Below are positions 15,907 to 24,836 of a stretch of DNA of 45,276 nucleotides, in pieces. The stretch is from an uncultured Oscillospiraceae bacterium (GTDB lineage Bacteria > Bacillota > Clostridia > Oscillospirales > Oscillospiraceae): positions 1 to 45,276 of the forward strand of contig CAKTOX010000014.1 of NCBI GenBank assembly GCA_934590355.1, read 5' to 3'. The stretch's first letter is position 1. Each line of letters begins with the position of its first letter. A program made the position numbers and the translations under genes. The notes below the pieces were generated by a model, which saw only the letters and a program-made list of their open reading frames with translations, was not told the DNA's origin and did not search any database.

Positions 15907-17910
15907 TTACTCTGCCTCGGCAAGAGCCTTGGCTTCCTCGATGACCTTCTGCTGAACATTGCCGGGAGCTTCCTCATAGCGAATGAACTTGCAGGAGAAA
16001 GATCCGCGACCCTGAGTCATGGAGCGCAGGTCGATGGTGTAGGAGCTCATCTCGGCCATGGGGACCTCGGCCTCGACGGTCTGCATGCCGTCCTCTGCGG
16101 TCATGCCGAGCACGGTGCCGCGGCGCTTGGAGGAGATGTCGGACATAATATCGCCGAGGTTTGCGTCGGGGATGGTTACCTGAAGCAGACCGATGGGCTC
16201 AAGAATGGTGGGCTTTGCCTTGGGAATGCCGTCCTGATATGCAAGACGTGCGGCGGTCTGGAATGCCATATCGTTGGAGTCAACGGGGTGGTAGGAGCCG
16301 TCGTACAGAGTTGCCTTCAGACCGACGAGCGGGTAACCGGCGAGGACGCCCTTGGTGACCGCATTGCGCAGACCCTTTTCGACGGAGGGGAAGAAGTTCT
16401 TGGGAACGGAGCCGCCGAAGACTTCCTCTGCGAAGATCATGTCGTCCTGCTCGTCCTGCGGCTCGAAGCGGATCCAAACGTCACCGAACTGACCGGAACC
16501 GCCGGACTGCTTCTTGTGACGGCCGTGAGCCTCAACCTTGCCCTTGATCTTCTCGCGGTATGCAACGCGAGCGGGCTTCAGCTCGGTCTCGACGCCGAAG
16601 CGGCTCTTGAGCTTTGCGCACAGAACGTCGACCTGAATGTCGCCCGCGCCGGAGATGACCATCTGATGGGTCTCCGCGTTGTTGACGAGGGTAAAGGAGA
16701 CGTCTTCCTCGTTAAGTCTTGCAAGACCGCCGGCGACCTTGTCATCCTGGCCCTTGGTCTTGGGGGAGATAGCCATGGAGTAGCAGGGATCGGGCATCTC
16801 AAGCGCCGGAAGCTCGACCTCATGCTTGGGATCGCAGACGGTATCGCCGGTCTTCCACTCCATCTTGCCGACGGCAACGATGTCGCCGCAGCAGGCTTCC
16901 TTGACCTCGGTGGTCTTCTTGCCGCAGATGGTGTAGAGTCTGCCGAGCTTGTCGGTGCTGGAGGCACGGACGTTGCGCAGGGACATATCGGCGGTGATCT
17001 TGCCGGAAACTATCTTAACGAAGCTGTACTTACCGAACTGATCGGAAACGGTCTTGAAAACGAAGCCGCAGGTGGGCTCGGCGGACTTATCCTCGGGAGC
17101 GGGGACATAGTCGCAAACCGCCTGAAGGACGGCCTCGGTGCCGACGTTGGACATTGCCGCGCCGCACAGAACGGGAACAACACTGCGCTCTGCAAGGCCT
17201 GCCTTGAGGCCTGCCGCGATCTCGTCGTCGCTCAGCTCCATGGTGTCGAGGAACTTTTCCATGAGCTCCTCGGTAACGGCGGCAGCCTCCATAAGCTCCA
17301 TGCGCATTTCCTCGACCTTATCCGCATCGGCTGCGGGAACAGCGACCTTAGCGGTCTTGCCGCCCTTGGTCTGGTATGCGGTGTTGTGAACGAGGTCGAT
17401 GACGCCGGTGCCGTCGGACATGGGGATCATGACCGGGCAGATGCTTGCACCGTACTTATCCTTAAGTGCGCTAAGAGCAGCGTAGTAATCGCCGTGCTCT
17501 TCATCGATCTTGGAGATGTAGAACATAGCGGGAACGCCGGCTGCCTTGAGGTACTTCCAGCTTCTCTCTGCACCGACGGTTATGCCGTCCTTTGCAGAGC
17601 AGAAGATGATGCCCGTCTCGACAGCGCGGATGGCGGCGAGAACGTCGCCGACGAAGTCGAAATAGCCGGGGCAGTCGAGTACATTGATCTTGCAGCCGCC
17701 GAAATTAACGGGAGCGACGGAGGTCGCGATAGTGATCTGACGCTTGATTTCCTCTGCGTCGTAGTCGCAGACGGTGTTGCCGTCGGTGACCTTGCCCATA
17801 CGGTCGATAGCGCCGGTAGTGAACAGAATGCTTTCAGCAAGGCTGGTCTTACCGCTGTTGCCGTGACCCATAAAGCAGATGTTGCGGATGTTCTTGGTTT
17901 CGTAGCTCAT
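15907..17910 (-). CDS. Elongation factor G-like GTPase (EF-G paralogue)
   Basis: A 667-residue translational GTPase with the full EF-G domain order. The P-loop is GHGNSGKTS (residues 15-23), unlike the GHIDAGKTT of true EF-G; G3 is DCPGYFDF. The usual NKxD base-recognition motif appears as SKID (about 132-135). Domain II to V follow, with the FusA2-like segment HGRHKKQSGGSGQFGDVWI split over shorter pieces (KKQSGGSGQFGDV) and GSYHPVDSNDMAF. The family is found beside normal FusA in many bacteria; its role is unclear. The next upstream gene is the P1B-like protein, 97 bases away. Confidence 0.9.
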   Translation of the reverse strand: MSYETKNIRNICFMGHGNSGKTSLAESILFTTGAIDRMGKVTDGNTVCDYDAEEIKRQITIATSVAPVNFGGCKINVLDCPGYFDFVGDVLAAIRAVETGIIFCSAKDGITVGAERSWKYLKAAGVPAMFYISKIDEEHGDYYAALSALKDKYGASICPVMIPMSDGTGVIDLVHNTAYQTKGGKTAKVAVPAADADKVEEMRMELMEAAAVTEELMEKFLDTMELSDDEIAAGLKAGLAERSVVPVLCGAAMSNVGTEAVLQAVCDYVPAPEDKSAEPTCGFVFKTVSDQFGKYSFVKIVSGKITADMSLRNVRASSTDKLGRLYTICGKKTTEVKEACCGDIVAVGKMEWKTGDTVCDPKHEVELPALEMPDPCYSMAISPKTKGQDDKVAGGLARLNEEDVSFTLVNNAETHQMVISGAGDIQVDVLCAKLKSRFGVETELKPARVAYREKIKGKVEAHGRHKKQSGGSGQFGDVWIRFEPQDEQDDMIFAEEVFGGSVPKNFFPSVEKGLRNAVTKGVLAGYPLVGLKATLYDGSYHPVDSNDMAFQTAARLAYQDGIPKAKPTILEPIGLLQVTIPDANLGDIMSDISSKRRGTVLGMTAEDGMQTVEAEVPMAEMSSYTIDLRSMTQGRGSFSCKFIRYEEAPGNVQQKVIEEAKALAEAE

Positions 17911-18007
17911 GTGTTGCTTCCTCTCTAAAAAGATTATATTTAAAGATTTTATAATTCAAACTGACTTTTTAATTATACACTAATTAAAAAGTATTATCAA
18001 CAGTTTT

Positions 18008-20386
18008 TTACGGGGTGCTTACCGTAAATGACAGTATTACCGAAATAAGGAGCCAGACCATAAGGTATATGAGCGCGACAGTCACGCCGGGCATGGCGTT
18101 GAGGCTCAGAATGAACATGAGCGCGATGCCGATAACGGCACTCATTACGCTGAGCATAACGCACAGTCTTATGCGGGAAAACAGCGCCTTGCCGTGTCCC
18201 GCGAGGCTCACAAGAGAGCCCAGACCCTCACGCGAAATGACAGCCGCGGGCTTGGAGCCCTCGCCGGGGACTGCGCCGGAAAGCTCATAGCGCTGCGCAT
18301 ACGGCGGGAAGTCAAAGCCGTCCGTGGGAATGTCGAATTTAACGGAGAGCATCTGCGGTGTGATGTTAAAATCGCGCAGCGCAAACACCGCGTGCCGCCC
18401 CGAGCTCATGAGCTCGTACAGCGCGTCCTTAACGGCGTCAAACGCCTCGTACTTCACCTCGAAAACGCCGCATATGGCGCTCGCCGCCGCAACGTAAACT
18501 CCGCCGCGCACAACGTATTTTTCGGGCAGGACAACGCCCATAAGGCGCATAAACGCCGCATCACCGCAAAACACCTCCTTGCCGTCTACCATGGCGCGCA
18601 GACCGCCGCTCTCGTGAACGGTGAAGTCGTCAACCGGCAGTGTATGCCCGCCGGCCTTGGCCATAAGCGATGCAAACGCTCCCGCCATTGCGCAGCCGGA
18701 TGCGCCTATTATGCTGCTTGCGTAGGATATGACCTCGGAGGCGTCCATATGGCTCAGAATACAGACCTTGCCGATCTTTATACTGCCCTTGGGGAAGAGA
18801 TCGGCGTCGGTCACGATGAGATGCTTTGCCTTGCCGATGTCATAAAGCCCCGACCAGCCGGCTATCGTCAGGCCGCTTTTTATAAGGCCCTTGACCGAAA
18901 CGTAAAACGGCATGGGAAAGGTCAGAAGCATCGCCATGGGCGCGGCGCACACGAAAATTCCGGAGAATATGTGAGCAAAGCCAGCAAAATTCTTGCTTAC
19001 TGCCGCGGCAATGATGCTCAAAACGAGTGCCGCGACGATGAAATACGGGGTCAGCACACCGAAAACGGCCTCGTCGGGACCCTCCTCCTCGGTGCGGCGG
19101 ACTATACCCGCCGTCGTGCCGCGAGCCTTGACGAGCGTTATGTCGCCGCCTGTAAGCTCGGACTCCGCCGTGAGCGTATAGGGGCTGCGTGCGGAGTGTG
19201 CGGTGTTGAAAACTATCCTGTTGCTGCGCGCATTCAAGATGCAGCCGAGCAGCGTGCAGGCAATGGTAAGCGAGGGGATAACGCAGAAGGGGATGACCTT
19301 CTGGGTGACGCTTGCCGCGGAGAGAAAGGCGTCTATCATGCACAGAAGGCAGGATACGGCGATGAGCGAGCTTGCGTGGAATTTAAAGCGCGCAAGGCTC
19401 ATGATGCCGGTAGTTGTTATATCAAGTCCGCATATCATGACGGCAAGCATCATGATAAGGCACACGGCGCTTCTGATGCCGGTGTCCGCAAGCGCTCCCG
19501 CGAGCGGGAGACCGAGAGATATGTATATCATGACAGCACACAAAAGGAAGGCGATACGCGTTCTTATCCGCAGACCCGCGATGTGCCTGTCGTAAAATCT
19601 TGCCGCCTTGTCCGGCTTTTCCTCCTCGCCGAGATCCTCGTCCTCATAGCTTGCGGGGCCTAATGTGAGCTCACTCTGCTTAATGCGCATCGCAATGAAC
19701 GCAAGCGCGGATATGACCGGCACAGCGACGGCCTCACGGAAGGAGCGGTGCGGTCTTTTCGCCTTCGGCTCACGCTCGACCTGCGCCTCGGAATAGTCGG
19801 AGTCTGCGGCATAATTCTCGGCAGCATCGTCCGAAAGAGCCGAGTCGGCAATATCGTCATCGTCCGTACCGCTCTCGGCCTCGGAGTTATCAATAAGCCC
19901 CGAGCCGTCGTAAAGCTCCTCGTCCATGCCGTTTTCGGGCTTGTCGGGGCGCTCTGCGCGCTTTTTAGTGGGCTCGCGCTCAATAAGCTCGGAGGTGTTT
20001 TCACCCTCAGCCTCGGCAGCCGGCTCCGTCTCGATAACGGACTCGGGTACAGGCTCCGGCACGGCTTCCGGCTCGACCTCAGCATCGGGCTCGCACTCGG
20101 CCTCGGCCTCAAGCACGAGCTCCGGCTGAGACTTCTCGCGCCGATACCGGCTGATTATCCTGTCCACCTCGGTCATGAGGGGATCGTCCTCCGGCTCGGA
20201 CGGCTGCTTTTCGATGCTGACGATAAGAGCCGCATTGCTGCCGTCGTCCTGCGTCTCGAAGCGTATCCGCTTCTTTTCCGGCTCAAACACGGGAGGCTGC
20301 GGCGCGGGCTCGTCGGGCAGGGAACCGAATTCCTTCAGAATATTGTCGAAATCAAATTCGTTGTTTCCGTAATTTTCCTTGCTCAT
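18008..20386 (-). CDS. Inactive P1B-type ATPase homologue with a long acidic N-terminal tail
   Basis: A 792-residue membrane protein. Residues 1-230 are a highly acidic, Pro/Glu-rich, probably disordered cytosolic tail. Then follow four membrane helices, a small A-domain-like segment (ESELTGGDITLVKARGTTAG), two more helices, a P/N-domain-like region, and two C-terminal helices: exactly the P1B (heavy-metal ATPase) plan. Yet the key motifs are lost: DKTGT is TDADLF (Asp527 kept, the rest changed), TGE is TGG, the CPC metal site is CAAP (from Cys480), HP is absent, TGD is RDF, and GDGxND is missing. The segment GGLRAMVDGKEVFCGDAAFMRLMGV still aligns with N domains. A regulatory or structural role is likely. 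Co-oriented with rlmB, 19 bases downstream of it. Confidence 0.82.
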   Translation of the reverse strand: MSKENYGNNEFDFDNILKEFGSLPDEPAPQPPVFEPEKKRIRFETQDDGSNAALIVSIEKQPSEPEDDPLMTEVDRIISRYRREKSQPELVLEAEAECEPDAEVEPEAVPEPVPESVIETEPAAEAEGENTSELIEREPTKKRAERPDKPENGMDEELYDGSGLIDNSEAESGTDDDDIADSALSDDAAENYAADSDYSEAQVEREPKAKRPHRSFREAVAVPVISALAFIAMRIKQSELTLGPASYEDEDLGEEEKPDKAARFYDRHIAGLRIRTRIAFLLCAVMIYISLGLPLAGALADTGIRSAVCLIMMLAVMICGLDITTTGIMSLARFKFHASSLIAVSCLLCMIDAFLSAASVTQKVIPFCVIPSLTIACTLLGCILNARSNRIVFNTAHSARSPYTLTAESELTGGDITLVKARGTTAGIVRRTEEEGPDEAVFGVLTPYFIVAALVLSIIAAAVSKNFAGFAHIFSGIFVCAAPMAMLLTFPMPFYVSVKGLIKSGLTIAGWSGLYDIGKAKHLIVTDADLFPKGSIKIGKVCILSHMDASEVISYASSIIGASGCAMAGAFASLMAKAGGHTLPVDDFTVHESGGLRAMVDGKEVFCGDAAFMRLMGVVLPEKYVVRGGVYVAAASAICGVFEVKYEAFDAVKDALYELMSSGRHAVFALRDFNITPQMLSVKFDIPTDGFDFPPYAQRYELSGAVPGEGSKPAAVISREGLGSLVSLAGHGKALFSRIRLCVMLSVMSAVIGIALMFILSLNAMPGVTVALIYLMVWLLISVILSFTVSTP

Positions 20387-20405
20387 AGAATCATCCTCGG
20401 CGTAC

Positions 20406-21170
20406 TCAGCCTCTGCGCTGACGCAGTACCTCGTACATGATAATAGAAGCGGCGGCGGATGCGTTGAGAGAGTTTATTTTTCCCGCCATGGGGATGTTCA
20501 CTATAAAATCGCAGTTTTCGCGCACGAGCTTGCCCATGCCGTCGCCCTCGGAGCCGATGACGATGGCGCAGGAGCCGGTGAAGTCGGTGCTCCACAGCTC
20601 GCTTGAGCCGTCGGCAGCCGCACCGTAGACCCAAACGCCCTCGTTCTTGAGCCACTTGAGCACCGTCGGGATATTGGGCACGCGGGCAATTTTCATGTGC
20701 TCCGCCGCGCCTGCGGACGCCTTGCCGACGATCGCGGTAAGTCCAGCGCTGCGGCGCTTGGGGATAATGACGCCGTGTGCGCCCGCACACTCCGCGCTGC
20801 GGATGACGGCGCCGAGATTACGGGGATCGCTGACCTCGTCACAGACGATGATAAACGGCTGCTCGCCCTTTTCGCGGGCGTGCTCGAGAATGTCGGACAC
20901 CGTGCAGTATTCGCTCACGCCGACGAGCGCAACAACGCCCTGATGCGCCTTCGTGACGCTCATGGAGTCGAGCTTGCGCCTGTCGGCATCGGCGACGACG
21001 ATGCCCAGCTCACGCGCCTTGGACGCGATGTGACCGAGCGTTTTATCCGTCTCGCCCTTGGCTATGAATATTTTGTCAATATTTCTGCCTACGCGCAGCG
21101 CCTCGATAACGGCGTTTCTGCCCTCGATTATTTCGTTTTTTATTTCAAAGTTATTTTCCTTGTTTTGCAT
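20406..21170 (-). CDS. rlmB: 23S rRNA (guanosine-2'-O-)-methyltransferase RlmB (TrmH/SpoU family)
   Basis: A 254-residue SPOUT methyltransferase. The N-terminal substrate-binding domain starts with IEGRNAVIEALR; the SpoU knot motifs are DPRNLGAVIRSAECAGAHGVI, IVIGSEGDGM and IPMAGKINSLNASAAASIIMYE. By family it methylates G2251 (E. coli numbering) of 23S rRNA. In other Firmicutes the orthologue sits after cysS and mrnC; here it leads an unrelated leftward group with the pseudo-ATPase. The AGGTGAA site is 5 bases ahead of the ATG. Confidence 0.93.
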   Translation of the reverse strand: MQNKENNFEIKNEIIEGRNAVIEALRVGRNIDKIFIAKGETDKTLGHIASKARELGIVVADADRRKLDSMSVTKAHQGVVALVGVSEYCTVSDILEHAREKGEQPFIIVCDEVSDPRNLGAVIRSAECAGAHGVIIPKRRSAGLTAIVGKASAGAAEHMKIARVPNIPTVLKWLKNEGVWVYGAAADGSSELWSTDFTGSCAIVIGSEGDGMGKLVRENCDFIVNIPMAGKINSLNASAAASIIMYEVLRQRRG

Positions 21171-21263
21171 TTTTTCACCTGTATAGATAATAATTCAAAA
21201 TACAGTTTAACATATAATCGCAAAAACTTAAAGGGAAAAGTTTTTCCTTTGACAATTTTTTTG

Positions 21264-21292
21264 TGGACATTATTTGATATAAGATGTAAAAT
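21264..21292 (+). promoter_or_regulatory. Promoter of the rhomboid-like gene
   Basis: TGGACA (21264-21269) and TAAAAT (21287-21292) are 17 bases apart, 47 bases before the chosen start. A near-perfect inverted repeat (AAAGGGAAAAG/TTTTTCCTTT) lies just upstream, at 21231-21251. Confidence 0.6.
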
Positions 21293-21339
21293 ATGAAATA
21301 ATGTATAATCAAGATAACTGTGCCCGAAAGGAAATATGC

Positions 21340-22185
21340 ATGAAGAAGCTCAACCAAAAGATCGATTTATTCTGCTACCGTCACCCGAGATTCGGCATCC
21401 CGAATCTTATGCTGTATATAGTCGTTATAAGCCTCGGCGTATGGCTGCTGAGCACCATGGACAGCAGTCACAGCCTCATGAGCTATTTGGAATTTTCACC
21501 CGCTCTAATTTTCAAGGGGCAGGTCTGGAGACTCATAACCTTCATTTTCGTCCCGATGGATATGAGCATATGGGCGCTGCTGTTTTTCTATTTCTACTAT
21601 TGGATAGGCAGCACGCTCGAGCACGAATGGGGCACCGCACGCTTTAATATTTTTATTTTCAGCGGCGTTATCCTCACCGTCATCTACGGCCTTGTGATCT
21701 ACCTCATAACGGGGCAGTCGGCAAGCGTGGGAACGTATTACATCTACCTGTCGATGTTTTTCTCCTTTGCGACGCTTTTCCCGGAGGTGCGCGTGCTTTT
21801 CATGTTCATCATTCCGATAAAGATCAAGTGGCTTGCCTATCTTGACGCGGCATTTTTCGTGTATGCCATGCTAACGACTCAGTTCCCGTTTAACCTTCTG
21901 CCGCTTATCGCGATATTGAACTATCTTATCTTCTTCGGAGCGGATCTTATCTCCGCACTGTCGAGAAACCGCGTGCATTACAACAAAACGACGGTCAACT
22001 TCAACCGCGAGAAGCAGAAGATGAAATACGAGCAGCGTCAGAAGAATTACACTCACAAGTGCTGCGTGTGCGGCAGGACGGACACCGATTTCCCGAACCT
22101 TGAGTTCAGATACTGCTCCAAGTGCGCGGGCTATCACTGCTTCTGCCAGGACCACATAAATAATCACGTTCACTTTACGGAATAA
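21340..22185 (+). CDS. Rhomboid-like membrane protein with a C-terminal zinc ribbon, probably not a protease
   Basis: A 281-residue protein with about six membrane helices. The first loop (GQVWRLITFIF) matches the rhomboid 'GqwWRl.T..F' motif, and ARFNIFIFSGVI and LFPEVRVLF also follow the rhomboid pattern. The catalytic GxSG should fall at SASVGTYYIYLS, where no serine follows the glycine as required; the catalytic His is not evident either. The C-terminus is soluble, with a charged linker and a zinc ribbon: CCVCGRTDTDF and YCSKCAGYHCFCQDH. The start at 21340 is preceded by AAGGAAA. It shares a transcript with the beta-propeller gene 21 bases on. Confidence 0.78.
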   Translation: MKKLNQKIDLFCYRHPRFGIPNLMLYIVVISLGVWLLSTMDSSHSLMSYLEFSPALIFKGQVWRLITFIFVPMDMSIWALLFFYFYYWIGSTLEHEWGTARFNIFIFSGVILTVIYGLVIYLITGQSASVGTYYIYLSMFFSFATLFPEVRVLFMFIIPIKIKWLAYLDAAFFVYAMLTTQFPFNLLPLIAILNYLIFFGADLISALSRNRVHYNKTTVNFNREKQKMKYEQRQKNYTHKCCVCGRTDTDFPNLEFRYCSKCAGYHCFCQDHINNHVHFTE

Positions 22186-22206
22186 ACATACAGGGTGGAT
22201 AAAGAC

Positions 22207-23931
22207 ATGGAAGAAAAGACAAAGAGCACGGTCAAAACCGTGATACAGGCGATCATTCTTGTGCTGCTTGCGGCGGTCTTGGCATTTGTCGTGTACTGCG
22301 GCGTGAAGGCCAATAACGAGCTTGCAAAGCCCGCACCGACGGCTGCGCCCACTGCCGCGCCCACGCCTACCCCGACTCCGGAGCCTACTCCCACGCCCAT
22401 AGGACTTCCGGATTTTAAGCCCCACGCGACCGAGAATACCGCGCCGGAAAAACTCATTTCCAGCACGGCTATCATGGTTGACGGCGAGGTGGTCGAGGAG
22501 TACAAGAATAAGTACGAGATAAACTTCGACCTGCCCGAGCGCTACACCGAGCTTGAGGGCGTCGTCACCTTCCGCGGAAACAACTTCCGCAACGGCGCGG
22601 CATACGGCACGGCGAGCATCAGCGGCAAGACCATGTCCAAGGCGTGGGTCAAGTCCACGAGCGGTCTTAGCGATACCGAGGGCATCTACTGGTCCGGCAG
22701 CGGCTGGACGGGTCAGCCCCTCATCGTCAAGTGGCCCGAGGCAACGCGCAAGAACATGAGCGCGATGTATGATTGGGCGCGCGAAAAGCAGGAGCTCGTC
22801 GAGGTCATTTACGCGACTCTTGACGGACACGTTTATTTCTATGAGCTCACTACGGGCGAATACACCCGCGATCCGCTCAACCTCGGCTTTAACTACAAGG
22901 GAGCGGGCGCACTCGACCCGCGCGGCTATCCCATTCTCTACGTCGGCTCCGGCGTTGACAGCATAAACGGCAGATCCCGCGTCAAGGTCGTAAACCTCAT
23001 GGACAACACCGTCATGTTCGAGTTCGGTCACAACGAATCGTTTGCAAACCGCGGCTGGCATATGTTTGACTCCTCGCCGCTCGTGAGCGCGGATACCGAC
23101 CAGCTCATCTATCCGGGCGAGAACGGGATCCTCTACATAATCCATCTGAACACCAAATTTAACGAGCAGACGGGCGAATTGTCCATCGACCCCGACAATA
23201 TAGTTAAGTGGAAGTATAACGGCGTGCGCACCGGCAGCCGCTATTGGCTCGGCGTGGAGTCCTCCGCGGCAGCGATAAACAATTATATTTTCCTTGCCGA
23301 CAACGGCGGCAACCTCATGTGCCTTGACCTCAACACGCTCAAGCTCGTGTGGGTGCAGGACGTGCTTGACGACACTAACTGCTCGCCCGTCATCGACATT
23401 GAGGACGGACACCCGTATATCTACATAAGCACCTCCTTCCACTACGGCTGGCGCTCGTACTCGACGGCGGAGATACCCGTTTTCAAGATAGACGCCGAAA
23501 CGGGCGAAATAGTATGGCAGACCAATTACACCTGCTACACCGTGCAGGATCTCTCCGGCGGTGTGCAGGGCACGATAGCGGTCGGCAAGAATAAGCTTTC
23601 GGACATGATATTCGTGCCCGTTGCGAGAACTCCGGGCGCAAGCTCCGGCACCCTTGCGGCGCTCAGGAAGGACACCGGCGAGGTCGTTTGGGAGAAGGAG
23701 ACCTCGATGTATTCCTGGAGCTCACCCGTTGATTTCTATGACGAAAACGGCAACGGCTACCTGCTCTACTGCAACTCCGGATTTAATATCTATCTTCTTG
23801 ACGGCAAGACCGGCGAGCAGCTTTCCTACATGAACCTCGGCGGCAATATCGAGGCGTCGCCGGCAATGTACGGAAACTACGCGGTCGTGGGCACGCGAGC
23901 AATGCGCACCTACTGCATACAGGTGAGTTAA
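22207..23931 (+). CDS. Membrane-anchored PQQ-type beta-propeller protein
   Basis: A 574-residue protein with one N-terminal membrane helix (VIQAIILVLLAAVLAFVVYCG), a proline/threonine linker rich in PTP (residues about 40-65), and then an extracellular domain of repeated blades. Blade signs are LDGHVYFYELTTGEY, NGILYIIHLNTKF, NGGNLMCLDLNTLKLVW, FKIDAETGEIVWQTN, LAALRKDTGEVVWEKE and NIYLLDGKTGEQLSY, the pattern of PQQ-enzyme-like/BamB repeats. No cofactor ligands for PQQ are visible, so binding of a protein or a carbohydrate is more likely. The ATG at 22207 follows AGGGTGG; a GTG at 22195 is the alternative. Confidence 0.85.
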   Translation: MEEKTKSTVKTVIQAIILVLLAAVLAFVVYCGVKANNELAKPAPTAAPTAAPTPTPTPEPTPTPIGLPDFKPHATENTAPEKLISSTAIMVDGEVVEEYKNKYEINFDLPERYTELEGVVTFRGNNFRNGAAYGTASISGKTMSKAWVKSTSGLSDTEGIYWSGSGWTGQPLIVKWPEATRKNMSAMYDWAREKQELVEVIYATLDGHVYFYELTTGEYTRDPLNLGFNYKGAGALDPRGYPILYVGSGVDSINGRSRVKVVNLMDNTVMFEFGHNESFANRGWHMFDSSPLVSADTDQLIYPGENGILYIIHLNTKFNEQTGELSIDPDNIVKWKYNGVRTGSRYWLGVESSAAAINNYIFLADNGGNLMCLDLNTLKLVWVQDVLDDTNCSPVIDIEDGHPYIYISTSFHYGWRSYSTAEIPVFKIDAETGEIVWQTNYTCYTVQDLSGGVQGTIAVGKNKLSDMIFVPVARTPGASSGTLAALRKDTGEVVWEKETSMYSWSSPVDFYDENGNGYLLYCNSGFNIYLLDGKTGEQLSYMNLGGNIEASPAMYGNYAVVGTRAMRTYCIQVS

Positions 23932-23972
23932 TTAAACAATATACATAAGAGGAAAAAAGGAAGGGAAAACAA

Positions 23973-24716
23973 ATGAAGTACGCAATTTTCTACTTCAGTC
24001 CGTGCGGGGGGACAAAATCCGTCGCGGATATTATAAGCAAGGAGCTGGGTGATGCGCCTATGCAGGAGCTGACCACTCCGAGCATGGATACCCGCATTGA
24101 CAAGGATACGCTCACGTTCTTCTGCTTCCCGGTCTATGGCGGCAGAATACCCAAGCCCATGTACGACCGCATGAAGATAATAAGAGGCGACAACAGCCCC
24201 TGCGTTCCGGTCGCCGTTTTCGGCAACCGCGCGGTAGATGACGCGCTGCTGGAGATGAGTGAGCTTGCCGAAAAGAGCGGCTTTGTGACCGTCGCGGGCT
24301 GCGCGATGGTGGCTCCGCACTCCATTGACCCCGAGTTCGGCGCGGGCAGACCCGATACGAGCGACAGAGCAAAGCTGCATGATTTTCTCGAAAAGCTCAA
24401 GGCTGCCGAGAGCTTCAAGAGCGTTAAAATGCCCGGCGACCCCGGCTATGCAAAGAAAAAGGCGGTCGGACTTCCGCTGTACCCCGTTGCATCGAAGGAA
24501 TGCATCGGCTGCGGAATGTGCGAAAAATACTGCCCGGCGGGAGCTATCAAGGGCAAGCATATGAGAACCGTGCCCACCAAGTGCATAAGCTGCATGAGAT
24601 GCGTGAGCATGTGCTCGACCGATTCGCGCAGAGTGCCCGCCCCGATGCGCCTTGCGGCTCACATGACGCTCAAGAAGCTCTGCTCCGAGCGCAGAGAGCC
24701 GGAGTTTTATCTCTGA
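23973..24716 (+). CDS. Flavodoxin-ferredoxin fusion protein (EFR1 type)
   Basis: A 247-residue electron carrier. The N-terminal 170 residues form a flavodoxin-like domain, with the FMN phosphate loop SPCGGTKSVADII and FPVYGGRIPKPM. The C-terminus is a 2[4Fe-4S] ferredoxin: CIGCGMCEKYCPAGAI and CISCMRCVSMC. Proteins of this build are common in clostridia and are thought to pass electrons between ferredoxin and partner enzymes. GGAAGGGAAAAC lies before the ATG. It precedes the large oxidoreductase, which has its own promoter. Confidence 0.88.
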   Translation: MKYAIFYFSPCGGTKSVADIISKELGDAPMQELTTPSMDTRIDKDTLTFFCFPVYGGRIPKPMYDRMKIIRGDNSPCVPVAVFGNRAVDDALLEMSELAEKSGFVTVAGCAMVAPHSIDPEFGAGRPDTSDRAKLHDFLEKLKAAESFKSVKMPGDPGYAKKKAVGLPLYPVASKECIGCGMCEKYCPAGAIKGKHMRTVPTKCISCMRCVSMCSTDSRRVPAPMRLAAHMTLKKLCSERREPEFYL

Positions 24717-24751
24717 TACGGGAAAATTGCAAATTTTCTGACAAGTAACTG

Positions 24752-24781
24752 TTGTAACACAACGCGATTTTGTGATATACT
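24752..24781 (+). promoter_or_regulatory. Promoter of the 909-residue oxidoreductase and hypA
   Basis: TTGTAA (24752-24757) and an extended -10, TGATATACT (TATACT at 24776-24781), are 18 bases apart. A perfect dyad GTTGT-AAC-ACAAC (24751-24763) covers the -35 element and could be an operator. Confidence 0.65.
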
Positions 24782-24836
24782 GCCATTGCACAAAAAAGAC
24801 CTAATGGAAGATATATAAAATTGAAAGGGGATACAT

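Noticed and set aside
16288..17928. A 546-codon plus-strand frame opposite the EF-G paralogue
   Set aside because: Leu/Gly/Asp-rich shadow of the GTPase gene, with no start signal.
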